Source: Dipteris shenzhenensis
Taxonomy: Eukaryota > Polypodiophyta > Polypodiopsida > Gleicheniales
DNA length: 64,000 nucleotides
Assembly (NCBI GenBank): GCA_047967505.1
Contig: CM106538.1
Direction: 5' to 3' (one strand)
The position numbers and the translations under genes were made by a program. This document shows positions 46,192-57,492 of the stretch, piece after piece. Within the stretch, counting starts at the first letter, position 1; each line of letters starts with the position of its first letter. A model generated the notes under the pieces. The model did no database searches, was not told where the DNA came from, and worked only from the letters and a program-made list of their open reading frames with translations.

Positions 46192-48627
46192 TCAAACATA
46201 GGTGCACCCCAATGAATATGTGGTGCCATTTTCCTGCCATAACTCCACTCGCCCCTCCCACTTTCCAGTCGCTGCATATATATTCCGTAATAGCACATAA
46301 ATAGAGACATTCCCTGGTTCCAAGTTGAGCATACATTGTGCGGCATGTTCTGCCAGCTCTATATTGCCATGCATTCTGCAAGCACCAAGTAAAGCTGTCC
46401 ACACAACAGCATGAGGTTCCATCGGCATTTTGTTGATGTAAGAGACTGCCGCATTCAAGTGCCCTGCACGACCAAGGAGATCTACCACACAAGCATAGTG
46501 CTCCTTGGTTGGCATCACCCCAAAGTCTCCATGTATGGAACCAAACCAGTGGCAACCTTTGTCTACTAAGCCTGCATGGCTGCAAGCTGAGAGAATACTT
46601 GTTAGCGTAATATGGTCCGGCTTCAGGCTTTCCTGTTTCATTTGCTCAAGCAATTGAAGAGCCTCCTTTGCATCCCCCTGTATAGCATAGCCTGCAATCA
46701 TTGCATTCCATGAAACGACGTCGTGAGACTCCATGTTGTCAAAGACAAACCGTGCATTCTGAAAATCTCCGCACTTGGCGTACATGTCAACAAGGGCAGT
46801 TCCTACACAACAATCCAATTCAAACCCAGTCTCTATGATTTGCGAATGCACCCCTTTGCCATATGTTAAGGCTACCACACCAGCACAAACATTTAGTATG
46901 CTGATGAAAGTTACACAGTTTGGCTTTACACATTTCTGTTGCATTTGCTTGAAAAGCTTAATAGCTTCCCCTCCACACCCTCGATGGGCATACCCTGCAA
47001 TCATTGCATTCCACGAGACCACATCTGGTTGTATGCCTTCTTCCTGCATACATGAAAACAATTGAAGAGCCTTTGATCTGTGTCCATGCTGCATATATCC
47101 TGCAATCATTATGTTCCAAGAAACTACATCAGGTTTAGCACCCTCTTGCTGCATTTTTGTAAGGAGCGCAAGAGCGCCCTCAAAGTGGCCATGCTGGGAG
47201 TGCACTGCAATCAATGTATTCCAGGAAACATTGTTTGGTTTTACGCCTACCTGTTCCATTTGTTGAAACAGTTTGAGAGCCTCCTCACCCTGCCCAAGGC
47301 GAGCAAAACCTGAAATCATTGCAGTCCACGAAATCACATCTGGTTTGATACTTGCCTGTTGCATCTCTTTGAAAAGTTTAAGAGCCAGTTCAACATCCCC
47401 ATGCTGGGCATATGCTCTAATTACTACAGCCCAAGTGACCGCATCCGGTTTTATGCCTTCCCGCTGCATTTGATTGAAGAGTTTAAAAGCTTCCTTCAAA
47501 CGGCCATGCTGGGCATATCCAGCAATCATTGTGTTCCATGATACCACATTTGGCTTAAAGCCTTCTTGTTGCATTTGCTCAAAGATTTCAAAAGCTGTCA
47601 CATCACACCCATGTTGGGCGTAGCCAGCAATAATCACATTCCAGGATGCTACATCAGGCTTGACACCTGACAGTCGCATTTGCCGAAAAAGTTCAACTGC
47701 CTCCTTGACAAGACCACACTGCACATATCCTGCTATCATGGTTGTCCACAAGACCACATTTGGTTCAAAAATTTTGTCAAACACAGAGCGTGCACACTCT
47801 AAGCTCCCACATTTGATATACATGTTAACGAGAGCAGCCTCCAAAAATGCATCAGACACAATCCCACATTCAATGAGGTATGCATGAACTCTTTTGCCTT
47901 CTTGAAGGATTTTAAGGTTGGCACAAGCTTTAAGGGCGCTTATAATGGTGACTTTGTCCGGCCTTGCTTCAACCTTTTGCATCTTGTAAAACAGTTTCAA
48001 AGCCACATCACTACGCCCACATTTGGTGTACATGTTAATAAGGGCAGCCTCCACAAAGGTGTCGGTCTCAATCCCACTTTCAGTTATATATGCATGAACT
48101 CTTTTGCCTTCATCAAAAACTGAGAGGCTTGCACAAGCTTTAAGAATGCTTGTGATGGTATACTTGTCCGGACTTACTTTGGACTTTTGCATCATGCCGA
48201 ACAGCTCCAAAGCTTTACTATTATAGCCATGTTCGCAGTAAGCCGCAATCATAGCATTCCAATTAAAGCAATTTAGCGTGGCCATATTATTAAACACATG
48301 GCGTGCATCCATTAGACTTCCAAATTTGGAATACATTCGGATGAGGAAGCTGCAAATGAAGGGGTCAAGCTCAAGTCCGGTTTTAATCAAGTGGTTATGC
48401 AGTCGTCTGCCCTCCCCCAATGCTTTCAACTTGGCGCACTCTTGTATGAGGCAACCATAAGAGCGACCCTTAATGCCGTGTTGATCCATTTTACCCAGAA
48501 TGTCCAGGGCCTCTGTTAAACGGTCCTTTTTTACCAGATTCCTCATCGACCTAGGTTTTGCACCGTCACTGAGTGTATCATACGACCTAAAACCACAACA
48601 ATAGTGGCCTGGACCTTCTTCTTCCAT
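46192..48627 (-). CDS. PLS-class pentatricopeptide repeat protein, truncated before the DYW domain
   Basis: An intronless 811-residue PPR protein starting at the ATG at 48627. After a short N-terminus, about 17-19 repeats of 31-36 residues cover residues 30 to 730. The first third is classical PLS (P.KYTITSILKACASL, EGKRVHAYI, AALINMYTKCG). The middle (about 290-600) is a run of nearly uniform 35-residue units of the type PDVVSWN.MIAGYAQHG. The E1/E2 region (about 734-811: MPMEPHAVVWTALLGACR, LEPGNVSIYVLL, NIYAATGKWE) ends abruptly at GCTYV. PLS proteins bind organellar RNA and usually direct C-to-U editing through E/DYW domains. Here a TGA stops the frame inside E2, and the remaining domain is decayed in the DNA downstream. 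Editing would need a DYW partner in trans, or the gene may be dying. No clear transit peptide is seen in residues 1-30. Confidence 0.92.
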   Translation of the reverse strand: MEEEGPGHYCCGFRSYDTLSDGAKPRSMRNLVKKDRLTEALDILGKMDQHGIKGRSYGCLIQECAKLKALGEGRRLHNHLIKTGLELDPFICSFLIRMYSKFGSLMDARHVFNNMATLNCFNWNAMIAAYCEHGYNSKALELFGMMQKSKVSPDKYTITSILKACASLSVFDEGKRVHAYITESGIETDTFVEAALINMYTKCGRSDVALKLFYKMQKVEARPDKVTIISALKACANLKILQEGKRVHAYLIECGIVSDAFLEAALVNMYIKCGSLECARSVFDKIFEPNVVLWTTMIAGYVQCGLVKEAVELFRQMRLSGVKPDVASWNVIIAGYAQHGCDVTAFEIFEQMQQEGFKPNVVSWNTMIAGYAQHGRLKEAFKLFNQMQREGIKPDAVTWAVVIRAYAQHGDVELALKLFKEMQQASIKPDVISWTAMISGFARLGQGEEALKLFQQMEQVGVKPNNVSWNTLIAVHSQHGHFEGALALLTKMQQEGAKPDVVSWNIMIAGYMQHGHRSKALQLFSCMQEEGIQPDVVSWNAMIAGYAHRGCGGEAIKLFKQMQQKCVKPNCVTFISILNVCAGVVALTYGKGVHSQIIETGFELDCCVGTALVDMYAKCGDFQNARFVFDNMESHDVVSWNAMIAGYAIQGDAKEALQLLEQMKQESLKPDHITLTSILSACSHAGLVDKGCHWFGSIHGDFGVMPTKEHYACVVDLLGRAGHLNAAVSYINKMPMEPHAVVWTALLGACRMHGNIELAEHAAQCMLNLEPGNVSIYVLLRNIYAATGKWEGRVELWQENGTTYSLGCTYV

Positions 48628-48786
48628 TGCAGGCGGCTCTAAGTTGACCCAAAGAGAATTGCATGTATCGTCTATCCAAATAAAATAGCCTCTCTAGGTG
48701 GCCAGGTTTTACATAAATGGAATGCTAAATGGCAATTAATTGTGAAAAGACATTCGCAAAACTACGGTCCTACCAATGCCAAACTG

Positions 48787-48854
48787 TACCCAGAATCACG
48801 CCAGAGTTGTTGTAACTTTCTACCCAGAATCATGCCAGAGCTTTTGTAGCTTTT
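48787..48854. repeat. 34-bp tandem duplication upstream of the PPR gene
   Basis: TACCCAGAATCA.GCCAGAG.T.TTGTA.CTTT occurs twice in a row (48787-48820 and 48821-48854), about 160 bp upstream of the PPR start codon, hence in its promoter or 5' UTR. No other gene signal to about 49430. Confidence 0.85.
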
Positions 48855-49439
48855 TAGCTCCAAACATTTGCCAAATATCAAGCCATAGTATAATGGCGAA
48901 TACCATGAACATGCCGATGCAAAATCGGGTCAAACAAAACCTTCAAGCGATGTAACGACAGTCCTATCTCGGTATTCCATGCTAATGAAAATACAAAAAA
49001 TAGTTTCAAGCATTTGTATCCATCAACGTGCTTCACTCCCGAGTGACCTTGGTGTGAAAATAGATGGTTACTTGAGAAAGTGGGACATGGGAATAGGCGA
49101 CTCACCTATTTTGTTTTAACAGGCAGATTACCACATTTTTAATCGTCCAATTAGGTCGAGGGGACGACAGTTTCTTTCTCTTGCGATCTAACAAGCATAA
49201 ATAGAATTGTTTTATTGTCAATAAAAATAAGGGCATAAAAAGTTTTAGGTGTAAGCATAAGATATTGTAAATTGCCATGCAAGAATTGCTAGCTACCACA
49301 CTATATAGAGGCATTCGTTGGCATAGCATAATGCCTTGAACGATCATAGTGCAAATAATTGCTTACTTGAGGAAGAGGGGGACCTGGGAAAAAGCAACCT
49401 TCCATCCCACACCTATTTTCTAGGCCCTAGAATATGAGA

Positions 49440-50220
49440 AATAGCTCTCAACCACGCCTCCACCTCTGCAAGGAGCCTGCTCCAAGTCCCATAGGAACTA
49501 GCTGGTCCACTATCCCACCGTGCCCAACATATGCGATTCCACTATCCAAGCATGAGGTCATTCTAATGCCAAGTAAGAGGTTACCTCTCAAGCTCCTCCC
49601 TACAATAGGGGCAAGCACAAATGAGTTCAAATACCAGCCACTACCACAAACTGAACAAACTCTAAAAAGACTTCGCATCAAAGGGGAACCATCCAATGTT
49701 ACACATAAGAAGCTACGCATTAAGCATCTAAGTAGCCCCATGTATCTACGATGAAAACACCACCACAAGGTGCCATGTACCAAGCAAGAAGGACTTGGTT
49801 GGCCACCAAATACTTACCTACTAGAAAGTTTGGCCAAGTTCCAATACAACACCTTGCACTGCACACTCTCCAAGATTAAGGTGATTTGCTACTCTATCGA
49901 GATGTCCATACCCTATTGCCAAGTTCCTAGGTATATCACTTTCTGCTGTGGTGGTATCCAGTGGAGCGAAGGGCTACTCTCCAATCTCAAATCTCCTGAA
50001 TCTCCAATTGTTATTGTAAGGATATCGAATGACTTAGTCTAGCTAATTCTAGATCTAGAGGCCTCACATTATGTGCCTAAGGTGTCCTTCAACCGCCTCC
50101 AGACTCACTATTGAAACCCTCTACAAAAAGGGCCATATCATCTGCAAACTCCGCATCCAACAACTCCTCCTGCTGTTGAATCATAGCCTCATCTTAGTAA
50201 GACCCATGGCCTGAGAGAGC
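49440..50220 (-). pseudogene. L1-type LINE reverse transcriptase fragment
   Basis: Minus-strand translation across frameshifts gives LLDAEFADDMALFVEGFN (motif C, about 50160-50110), a YLG..QVGW-like segment, ITLILESVQCKVLYWNLAKL (about 49900-49850) and a VANQVLLASMW-like segment: the palm-to-thumb region of plant L1 elements. The open frames 49434-49754 (+) and 49783-49448 (-) overlap this region; only the minus strand fits. Not functional. Confidence 0.65.
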
Positions 50221-50239
50221 AAAAAATATCCCAGCACCT

Positions 50240-51235
50240 TTGCTATACAAAGAGGAAGAGAAAGACAACAAGAGAGTATGCTAGCCTTGATCAAATCACA
50301 AATTATACGTGGTAGAAATCATGGTATGTGTGTTGATATTAAATATATAAATGTAAGATCATTTAATTTGATGGCACATGATAACATAGACAATGCATGT
50401 GGCATATTGAGCTACATACACTTCATTAAAAAGTAACATTCATTAATATATTAATAATTACAAAATATGTTTATGTTGTGAATCAAGTATTATATATACA
50501 TGATTAAAATAAGAATGTGTAGGTTTTTCTTTAGGTTGTTCATGTATGTTACAAGTCAAAATTTAAAATTTAAAATTGTGATGGTGTTTTGAAACTGAAA
50601 AAAAGATAGAAAATTTTAGAATGTATGTATCGCTAGCTACTACAGTGGTGTGTAAGAAATACCAACATCCATTGCCCTCCCCCCTCCCTCTTTTTCGCCT
50701 TATGGATTCACGATTGCAACAAGCCGAGAGTCGCTAGAGTGACACTAGTGGATAGCATTTGCATGCATTGCTCTCAACCCAAAGTAGCTTGGAGGATTAC
50801 TCCATCAGTGCTCCTGCAAGATTTCTATGACACGTGATGTGGAGAAGGCAAGCTGGCTTAGGCTTATGCGGACGACTAGAAGATAGCTAAGTAGGAGGAA
50901 AAGGAGCCCAAAAGTTCAAGCAAAAGGAGGGGTAGTGGAAGCTAGGATAGCTAAAGTGGGCCAAACCCACTTAGGCTTAAGAGCTAGGGATACCTTCCTT
51001 GAAGGCTTTGCAAGTTCAACACTCCTTGTCTTCTTTTAACTTCTTTATCTTCTTTTAGCATCTAAATCATGTGAATTAACATTTATTCTTGTATATATTA
51101 GGCTATCAAAATGGGAAGGAGTGTATGGACAAAGAGTATACCTAGGTGTACCACGATGGTATAGAGGCACTCTTCAAGATGTTGGTGAGAAGGGGGGAGC
51201 TCATCCCCTTTGTTGATGTAAGCAATTCAAAGTAG
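50240..51235. other. No recognisable gene; AT-rich then unique
   Basis: 50290-50640 is strongly AT-rich without repeats I can define. 50640-51235 has ordinary composition with no long frame and no domain. Confidence 0.5.
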
Positions 51236-51239
51236 ACAT

Positions 51240-51640
51240 ATTTATTTTTCATCAAATGTTTAATTTGAAAAAGTAGAAGATGAACTAAGCTCTAATATGC
51301 ATGCTCGTTAAACAATCTTGAGATATGAACAAAGCCTTGGACGAGGCTCGGCACGTTGAGGAAGCATCTAGAGGCGCACGTGGACAAGGAGATGATGACT
51401 ATGAGGAAGGCTATTTATCAAATGCTTAAATTGACCTAGTAGAAGATGAACTAACCTCTAATATGTGTGCTTGTTAAACAATCTTGAGATATGAATGAGG
51501 CCTTGAATGAGGCCGGGCATGCTGAGAGAGCATCTAGAGGAGCAACTGGAGGGAGAGAAGATGATGATGAGGAAGGTGGTGGCCATGGGGAAGGGGGTGA
51601 AAATGACAAGGACTCCGCCGATGACCATGAAGATGATGAT
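51240..51640 (+). pseudogene. Tandemly duplicated fragment encoding an acidic protein tail
   Basis: Two copies, 166 bp apart (GTAGAAGATGAACTAA at 51273 and at 51439), each with a short intron-like AT part followed by codons for EA(R/G)H.E.ASRGA and an Asp/Glu run. The second copy continues into EDDDEEGGGHGEGGEN and DDHEDDDV then a stop near 51664. Such acidic tails end several plant DNA-transposase and nuclear genes; the identity is unknown. Confidence 0.45.
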
Positions 51641-51686
51641 GTGAGTAGTGGGCTAGGAGTATAGGGCTAGGAAGTAGGGATATTTT

Positions 51687-51838
51687 TGTGGGGGTTAAAG
51701 GCCACTGTACCTTAACCTCGGTTATGTACAATACTCAAACACATATATATATGGATGAAATAGAAGATAAGGGTGCTCTGCACCCACCAAAAACTTGTGT
51801 CTCTCAAGCTCCCTCTCAGCTTTCGTTGTGTGCTCACA
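51687..51838 (+). repeat. Copia 5' LTR
   Basis: 152 bp, TG...CA ends, preceded by ATTTT and followed after two bases by the primer-binding site. Confidence 0.93.
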
Positions 51839-51840
51839 AC

Positions 51841-51852
51841 TGGTATCAGAGC
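51841..51852 (+). other. Copia primer-binding site
   Basis: TGGTATCAGAGC, the common plant copia site complementary to initiator methionine tRNA. It is followed by a long (1.5 kb) leader to the gag ATG at 53372, with no domain seen in the leader. Confidence 0.92.
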
Positions 51853-53371
51853 TTGGCAATAGAGCTTGGTGGTAGTGTGAGCAGCCTGGTGCAGTCTCTA
51901 GCCCGGAGAGAGAGTGGTGCATCCTAAAAGATCCTTGTTCAGCAAGAGAGCTGCAGATTTTAGAGCTGCTATAGTAGATGGAGAGAAAGGGGCAAAATCC
52001 TCTTGGGCATTTGTTTTGCTGGGTTGCAAAGTTGAAGGTGCAGGATATAAGCAAATCTTCTCAGACACACATATGTAGTAGCGCAAATATTTGGAGTTAG
52101 AGACAGAATTTTTTGAAGTCTTCAAGGAAGTTGTAGATCAGATTGAGAGCCACATTTTCACTTTTAACATCTCTGTCATTTGAGTTTTCAGTGAAAAGTT
52201 ACAGCTCCTGTAAAAAGTGACGAAATTCATTTCCTGCAGGGATTTTGTGTGTTGGATCTCCATATCTAGGCCACCATTTGTAGTTTTGACACTTCTAGTG
52301 GATCCAGAGTGGTCCAAAACTTCTACTTGAGAAGTTGCTTCTGGTTCCGTGAACTTTTGAAGCTGTGGTGAATCTTTGACTACTCCGACGTCTTCATTTT
52401 GCCATTTCCTGTGTCAGTAGGATCTTAACATCTGGGCCTCCATTTGCAGAGCTGTCTGTCCCGTTGGATCCGGGACTGCCTAAAACATATGTCCACAAAT
52501 TTGCTTGCCATTCTGTGAAGAATCAAGGGAGTTGTGATTCTCTGTGTTTTTCCGTCGTCTCTTTGAAGAAAATTTCTCAAAGTTTCCAAGACCTTCTCAT
52601 TGATTGCCATGTGGCATTTTGACTAAGGTTAAGTTTCCTAAGGTTTATTTTTGCAAGTAAATGCAAGGGTTGACTAGCTCTTACTCCATCCTTGGATGAG
52701 ATTTTGGAGTTCTAACAGAAGAGAGATATTTGTAGATTGTCTTGCTGAGTTCGAGTATACAGTGACACCCATGTTTTGAAACATCCTAAGTTCTACTTTC
52801 ACTAGCGGTCATTATCGTAAGGTCGTGATTTCTTGGATATACCTTATGCAGATCACTCTGGTTGCAATCGCGCTCATTTGTGGTTTGCATTGGATTGCAG
52901 TGGATGCTTTACAGGCCATTTGGATGCATTGCGATCCTTGTTGGATGTGCTGATAGGCCCACATTGCCTTGTGGGTGCTTTATTGATGGACGTTTAGCAC
53001 ACAGATGCTATTTTATGCTAAGGGATAGCTTTGACATATTGCAGTGGATGCACAGGTTGTGCTATGATCTTTTGGATGAGACATTATTGATGCTTATGCC
53101 CATGGACGATGTTTATGCTTGAGGCATTTGGCTCTTATTGGCATTATATTTGCCATTGTTTTGTCATTGTGGGTTGACATTTTCTTTTGGGCCAGATTTG
53201 CTCATATGGATGCATAGTATATGCACATGAGTCAGATGCATTTTGATGCTTTGAGCCTTGAGTTTTGGTGACACTATCCTTCATTAAAGTAGACATATTG
53301 GGTGCATTTGGTATTTGGTGTGATTTCTCTTTTGCAGGTACTAGCATTTGGGATTTCGTTTCATTTGCATC

Positions 53372-54493
53372 ATGGCATCCTCTTCCATGTCTGAAAAGGA
53401 GTTTTTCAGCATTAAAAAGTTTGATGGGACAAACTTTTCTTTGTGGAAAGAACAGATAAGGGATGTGCTTATTCAAAAGAAGCAGATTAAACCCTTGGTA
53501 GGGATTGAAGCTAAGCCTGCAGATATGTCTGAGGATGATTGGAATGAGTTGGATGCATTAGCAAAGTCTACTATCAGACTTCATCTTGCAGAGTCAGTTT
53601 ATTTCACAGTAGTAAATAAGTAGACTACGGAAGATTTGTGGAAGAAATTGTGTGCCACTTATGAGAAGGAAACTAGATCTAATAAAGTTTACCTCATGAA
53701 GAGGTTGTTTGAGCTGCAGATGAAGGAAGGGGTCTCCATTGCTTCTCACTTGAATGAATTCAATATTATTTTCAGTGAGCTTCAGGCTCAGAAGATGAAT
53801 TTTGATGCGGAGACTAAGGCAATATTTCTCTTATGCTCATTGCCATCCTCATGAGATACCTTTTGTACAGCTGTCAATAACTCTACACCTGATGGAGTAC
53901 TGAAGTTTGATGATGTTGTGGGTAGCTTACAAGTTGGCCAAGGAGATTAGAAGAAAGTCTATGGATGGCAATAAGCAGGAAGTAGCCTTAAATGTGTACA
54001 GGGGCACATCACAGTTCAGGGGAAGTCCCAAGAAAGAGGGAAGTCTCGTAGCAAATCCAGGGCACGGAACATGGAGTGTTACCACTGTGGCAAGAAGGGC
54101 CATATGAAAAAGAATTGCTACAAGCTGAAAGGAGAGCAAAAGGATAAGAAAAAGAATGCAAATTGGGGTGCAAATAAGAGGAAAGAGAGTCCAAGGGAGG
54201 ATAAAGGAAAAATGAAGATCGAGGAGATTAATGCAGTCACTGATGATAATAACAATGACATTCTCTTCATGTCTAGTCTACTTGCAGACTTTCTCACCAC
54301 TTCAGATGATGCATATTCCCAGGATTGGATTTTGGATTTTGGTGCTTCATTCCATGTTACTCCCCATAGGGAATGGTTCTCCACTTATGATAAAGGAAAG
54401 ACAGATTGTGTGTATCTTGGAAATAACTATGCATGTGACATAGTGGGAGCAGGTGACAAAGTTTTCTTTTGCAAGGGTCTGCATTTGTCTTGA
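53372..54493 (+). pseudogene. Copia gag and protease
   Basis: Starts at the ATG at 53372 (MASSSMSEKEF; the frame is open upstream but only with GTG). Gag core: IKKFDGTNFSLWKEQIRD, LWKKLCATYEKE, MKRLFELQMKEG. CCHC knuckle CYHCGKKGHMKKNC at 54074-54115. Protease follows with WILDFGASFHVTP: the active-site triad D-S/T-G is D-F-G here, a single change (TTT at 54337-54339) that should kill the protease. Stops lie at 53621, 53852 and 53948, all in the gag frame. Confidence 0.9.
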
Positions 54494-54494
54494 A

Positions 54495-55792
54495 AGATGT
54501 GAGACATGTGCCTAAGTTGACCAAGAGTCTTATTTCAACAGGTCAGCTAGATGATGCTGGTTTTCAGACCACTTTTGGCTTTCAGAGTTGGAAAATTCAG
54601 AAGGGCTCTATGGTTTTGGCCAAGGGTGCCAAGTGTGGGACTTTGTATCCCTTACATGTATCAGGTGTCTCTGATCATGTTGTTGCAATAACCGAGCAGC
54701 CAAGTACTTCTTTGTGGCATTGCAGGTTGGGGCACATGAGCTAGAATGGAATGAAACTCTTATGCCGTTTGGGTTATGTACCACATTTGAGTTTTTCAGA
54801 TTTTGAATTTTGTGAGCACTATCTCTATGGGAAGGAAACTAAATCAACCCATAAAAGAAGGGGAAAGAAAGACTTGAAAGGCTTGATTTGGTGCATTCAG
54901 ACTTATGTGGTCCCATGCCTACACGGTCATTAGGCGGGGCTGAATACTATGTGACATTCATTGATGATGCAACTAGGAAAGTGTGGGCTTATGCTATAGC
55001 TCGAAAGAGCAATGTGTTCCAGGTATTTCAAAAATGGTTGCATTTGGCTGAAAATCAGTCAAGTAGAATGCTTAAATGCCTTCAGACTGATAATGGTGGA
55101 GCGTATATCTCTCATGACTTTCAGCATTTCTGTGATACACGTGGGATTAAGAGGGAGCTCATGTCCCCTCGTACTCCAAAGCAGAATCCAATTATAGAAC
55201 AGATGAACCGCACCATTCAAGAAAGGTTGCAATGTATGCTTTCCAATGCATGTCTTTCTAGTGGTTTTTGGGCTGAGGCAATGAAGACTGCAGTGCATGT
55301 GATCAATAGATCACCTAGCACGAGTTTGGATGGTGGTATTTTTGAAGAGGCATGGAGTGAAAAGAAGCCCTCTTAGTCTCATTTGCGTATATTTGGGTGT
55401 GAGGCATATGCACATGTGCCAAAAGAGCTTTGGAAGAAGCTAGATCCTAAGTCTAGGAAATCCATCTTTTTGGGTTATGGTGAAAGTGGAGAGATGGGCT
55501 ATCGTCTCTGGGATCCAGAAGCAAAGAAAATCATACAAAGCCATGATGTGGTCTTCAATGAGAAGAAGATGCATAAGACACCCATGAGGGATGTGGAAAT
55601 GAGGGAAATCACTTTCCAAGATGTGAATCCACCTGTATATGTTGATAGACAACAAGCTATCCATGCACCAAATGTGTAGGAAATGGTGCCACCAGGTACT
55701 CCCACAGGTACACAATCAAGGGTAGATGATGGATCATTTATTGGTGGCAATGATGAGCCAAATGTGGTTGATATATGCAGGCAGGATAGCAA
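54495..55792 (+). pseudogene. Copia integrase
   Basis: The pre-integrase zinc domain is readable (LWHCRLGHMS, then FCEHYLYGKE, where the second Cys of the usual CEHC is Tyr) in two frames with a stop between. The integrase core, in a third frame, has HSDLCGP (first Asp), FIDDATRKVWAYAI, CLQTDNGGAYIS (second Asp) and IIEQMNRTIQER (Glu), so the DDE triad is intact. LRIFGCEAYAHVPKELWKKL, GYGESGEMGYRLWDPE and the linker follow. Stops near 54741, 54930, 55374 and 55677 break it. Confidence 0.9.
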
Positions 55793-55798
55793 GCTAAA

Positions 55799-57439
55799 AT
55801 GCCCTTGAGAAGAACATCTAGAATGTCTAGACTACCTGAGAGATTTGTTCCAGGGGTAGACTATGTGATGCTTACTGATTGCGGGGAGCCTTCTTGTTAC
55901 AGAGAGGCTATGATGCGCGAGGATCAGCGCAAGTGGGAGTATGCTATACAATCAAAGATGAGTTCACTCATAAAGAATAAGACTTGGGACTTGGTTTCTT
56001 TGCCACATGGAACGAAAGCATTGCCATGTAAATGGGTCTACAAGATGAAGGTCACAGGTGATGATGTGCCTAAGTACAACGCCCATTTGGTTGCTAAAGG
56101 GTTCAAGCAAGACAAGGGTGTGGACTTTGATGAGATATTCTCTCCAGTCATGAAAATGACCACACTTAGATGCATACTTGGACTTGTGGCAATAGAAGAT
56201 ATGGAGCTCATGCAAATGGATGTCAAGACAGCTTTCTTGCATGGGGATTTGCATGAGGAAATTTACATGATATAGCCGAAAGGCTTTGAAGAAAAGGGCA
56301 AAGAGCATTTGGTTTGCAAGCTGAAAAAGAGTCTCTATGGCCTTAAGCAAGCGCCTAGAGAATGGTATCACAAGTTTGATGCTTTCATTCGGTTCCAGGG
56401 TTTTAGAAGAAGTGAGATTGATCACTACCTCTACACTAAAAGGGCTCAAGATAATGGCCTGATACTCTTGGCCCTTTATGTGGATGATATGTTATTGGCT
56501 AGCAAGAACACTTATGAGCTTGATGCATTGAAGAACAAGTTGCATGAGGCCTTTGACATGAAGGATTTGGGACCTGCAGATCATATTCTTGGTATGCGCA
56601 TCACGTGTGACCGGAGTAGGAAACTCCTTCGGCTTTCACAGAAGGAGTAAGTTACAAAAGTGTTGCAGCATTTTAATATGGAGGGGGGGAAGGCAGTAAG
56701 TACTCCATTGCCTCCATATGTGAAACTGAGTTAGGCAGATAGTCCCAAATGAGATGAGGAGAGGGCCATGATGGCCAAGGTTCCTTATGCATCAGTGATT
56801 GGGAGTCTTATGTATGCTATGATAGCTACTAGACCGGACATTGCATTTGCAGTGGGAGTTGTTAGCCAGTATATGGCTCATCCAGGAAAGAGGCATTGGG
56901 AGGTAGTTAAGTGCATCATGAGGTACATGAAGGGTACCAAGGAGGTGTGTATCTGCTTTGGTAGAGGAGAGATGCATGTATTTGGATACACAGATTCCGA
57001 CTATGCAGGGCATGTGGATAGCAGGAGATCCACTTCTGGTTATGTGTTCACCTTTGCAGGTAGTGCAGTGTCATGGACGTCTAGTGCACATAAGTGCATT
57101 GCTTTGTCTACCACAGAGGCCAAGTATGTTACATCCATAGAGGGTTGCAAGGAGGCTATATGGCTTGATCAGCTAGTGAGAGATTTGGGGATTCATACAG
57201 ATGTACCGGCATTGCATAGTGATTCCATGAGTACTATTCAGCTAGCACAAAATCCCATCTTTCATGCAAAGACCAAACACATTGAGGTCAGGTACCATTT
57301 TATCAGGGAGGTACTTGAGGACAAGCGCATAGAGCTTGTCAAGGTTCATACAGATGATAACCCTACAGATATACTGATGACAAAGAGTCTACCTAGTCAG
57401 CAGTTTGAGAATTGTCATGTATTGATGGGCATTGGATAG
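55799..57439 (+). pseudogene. Copia reverse transcriptase and RNase H
   Basis: Back in the gag frame. RT: KWEYAIQSKMSSLIKNKTWD, KALPCKWVYKMK, QMDVKTAFLHGDLHEEIYM, KSLYGLKQAPREWY and the catalytic LYVDDMLL at about 56474-56497. RNase H: GYTDSDYAGHVDSRRSTSG, ALSTTEAKYV, LHSDSMSTIQLA and HAKTKHIEVRYHFIRE. Catalytic acidic residues are all present. Four nonsense codons (56273, 56648, and two near 56735-56755) interrupt an otherwise well kept frame. Confidence 0.93.
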
Positions 57440-57492
57440 TATGCTCATTGGTTGTTCTCCCTTAAAGGCACATTGGCCTTTAAGTGGGAGGT

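Noticed and set aside
46046-46585. Separate 179-codon minus-strand gene overlapping the PPR end
   Set aside because: It is a second frame across the PPR E region; only its last part overlaps the decayed E+/DYW remnant.
46775-48460. Several plus-strand frames of 60-96 codons
   Set aside because: Shadows of the PPR gene on the opposite strand.
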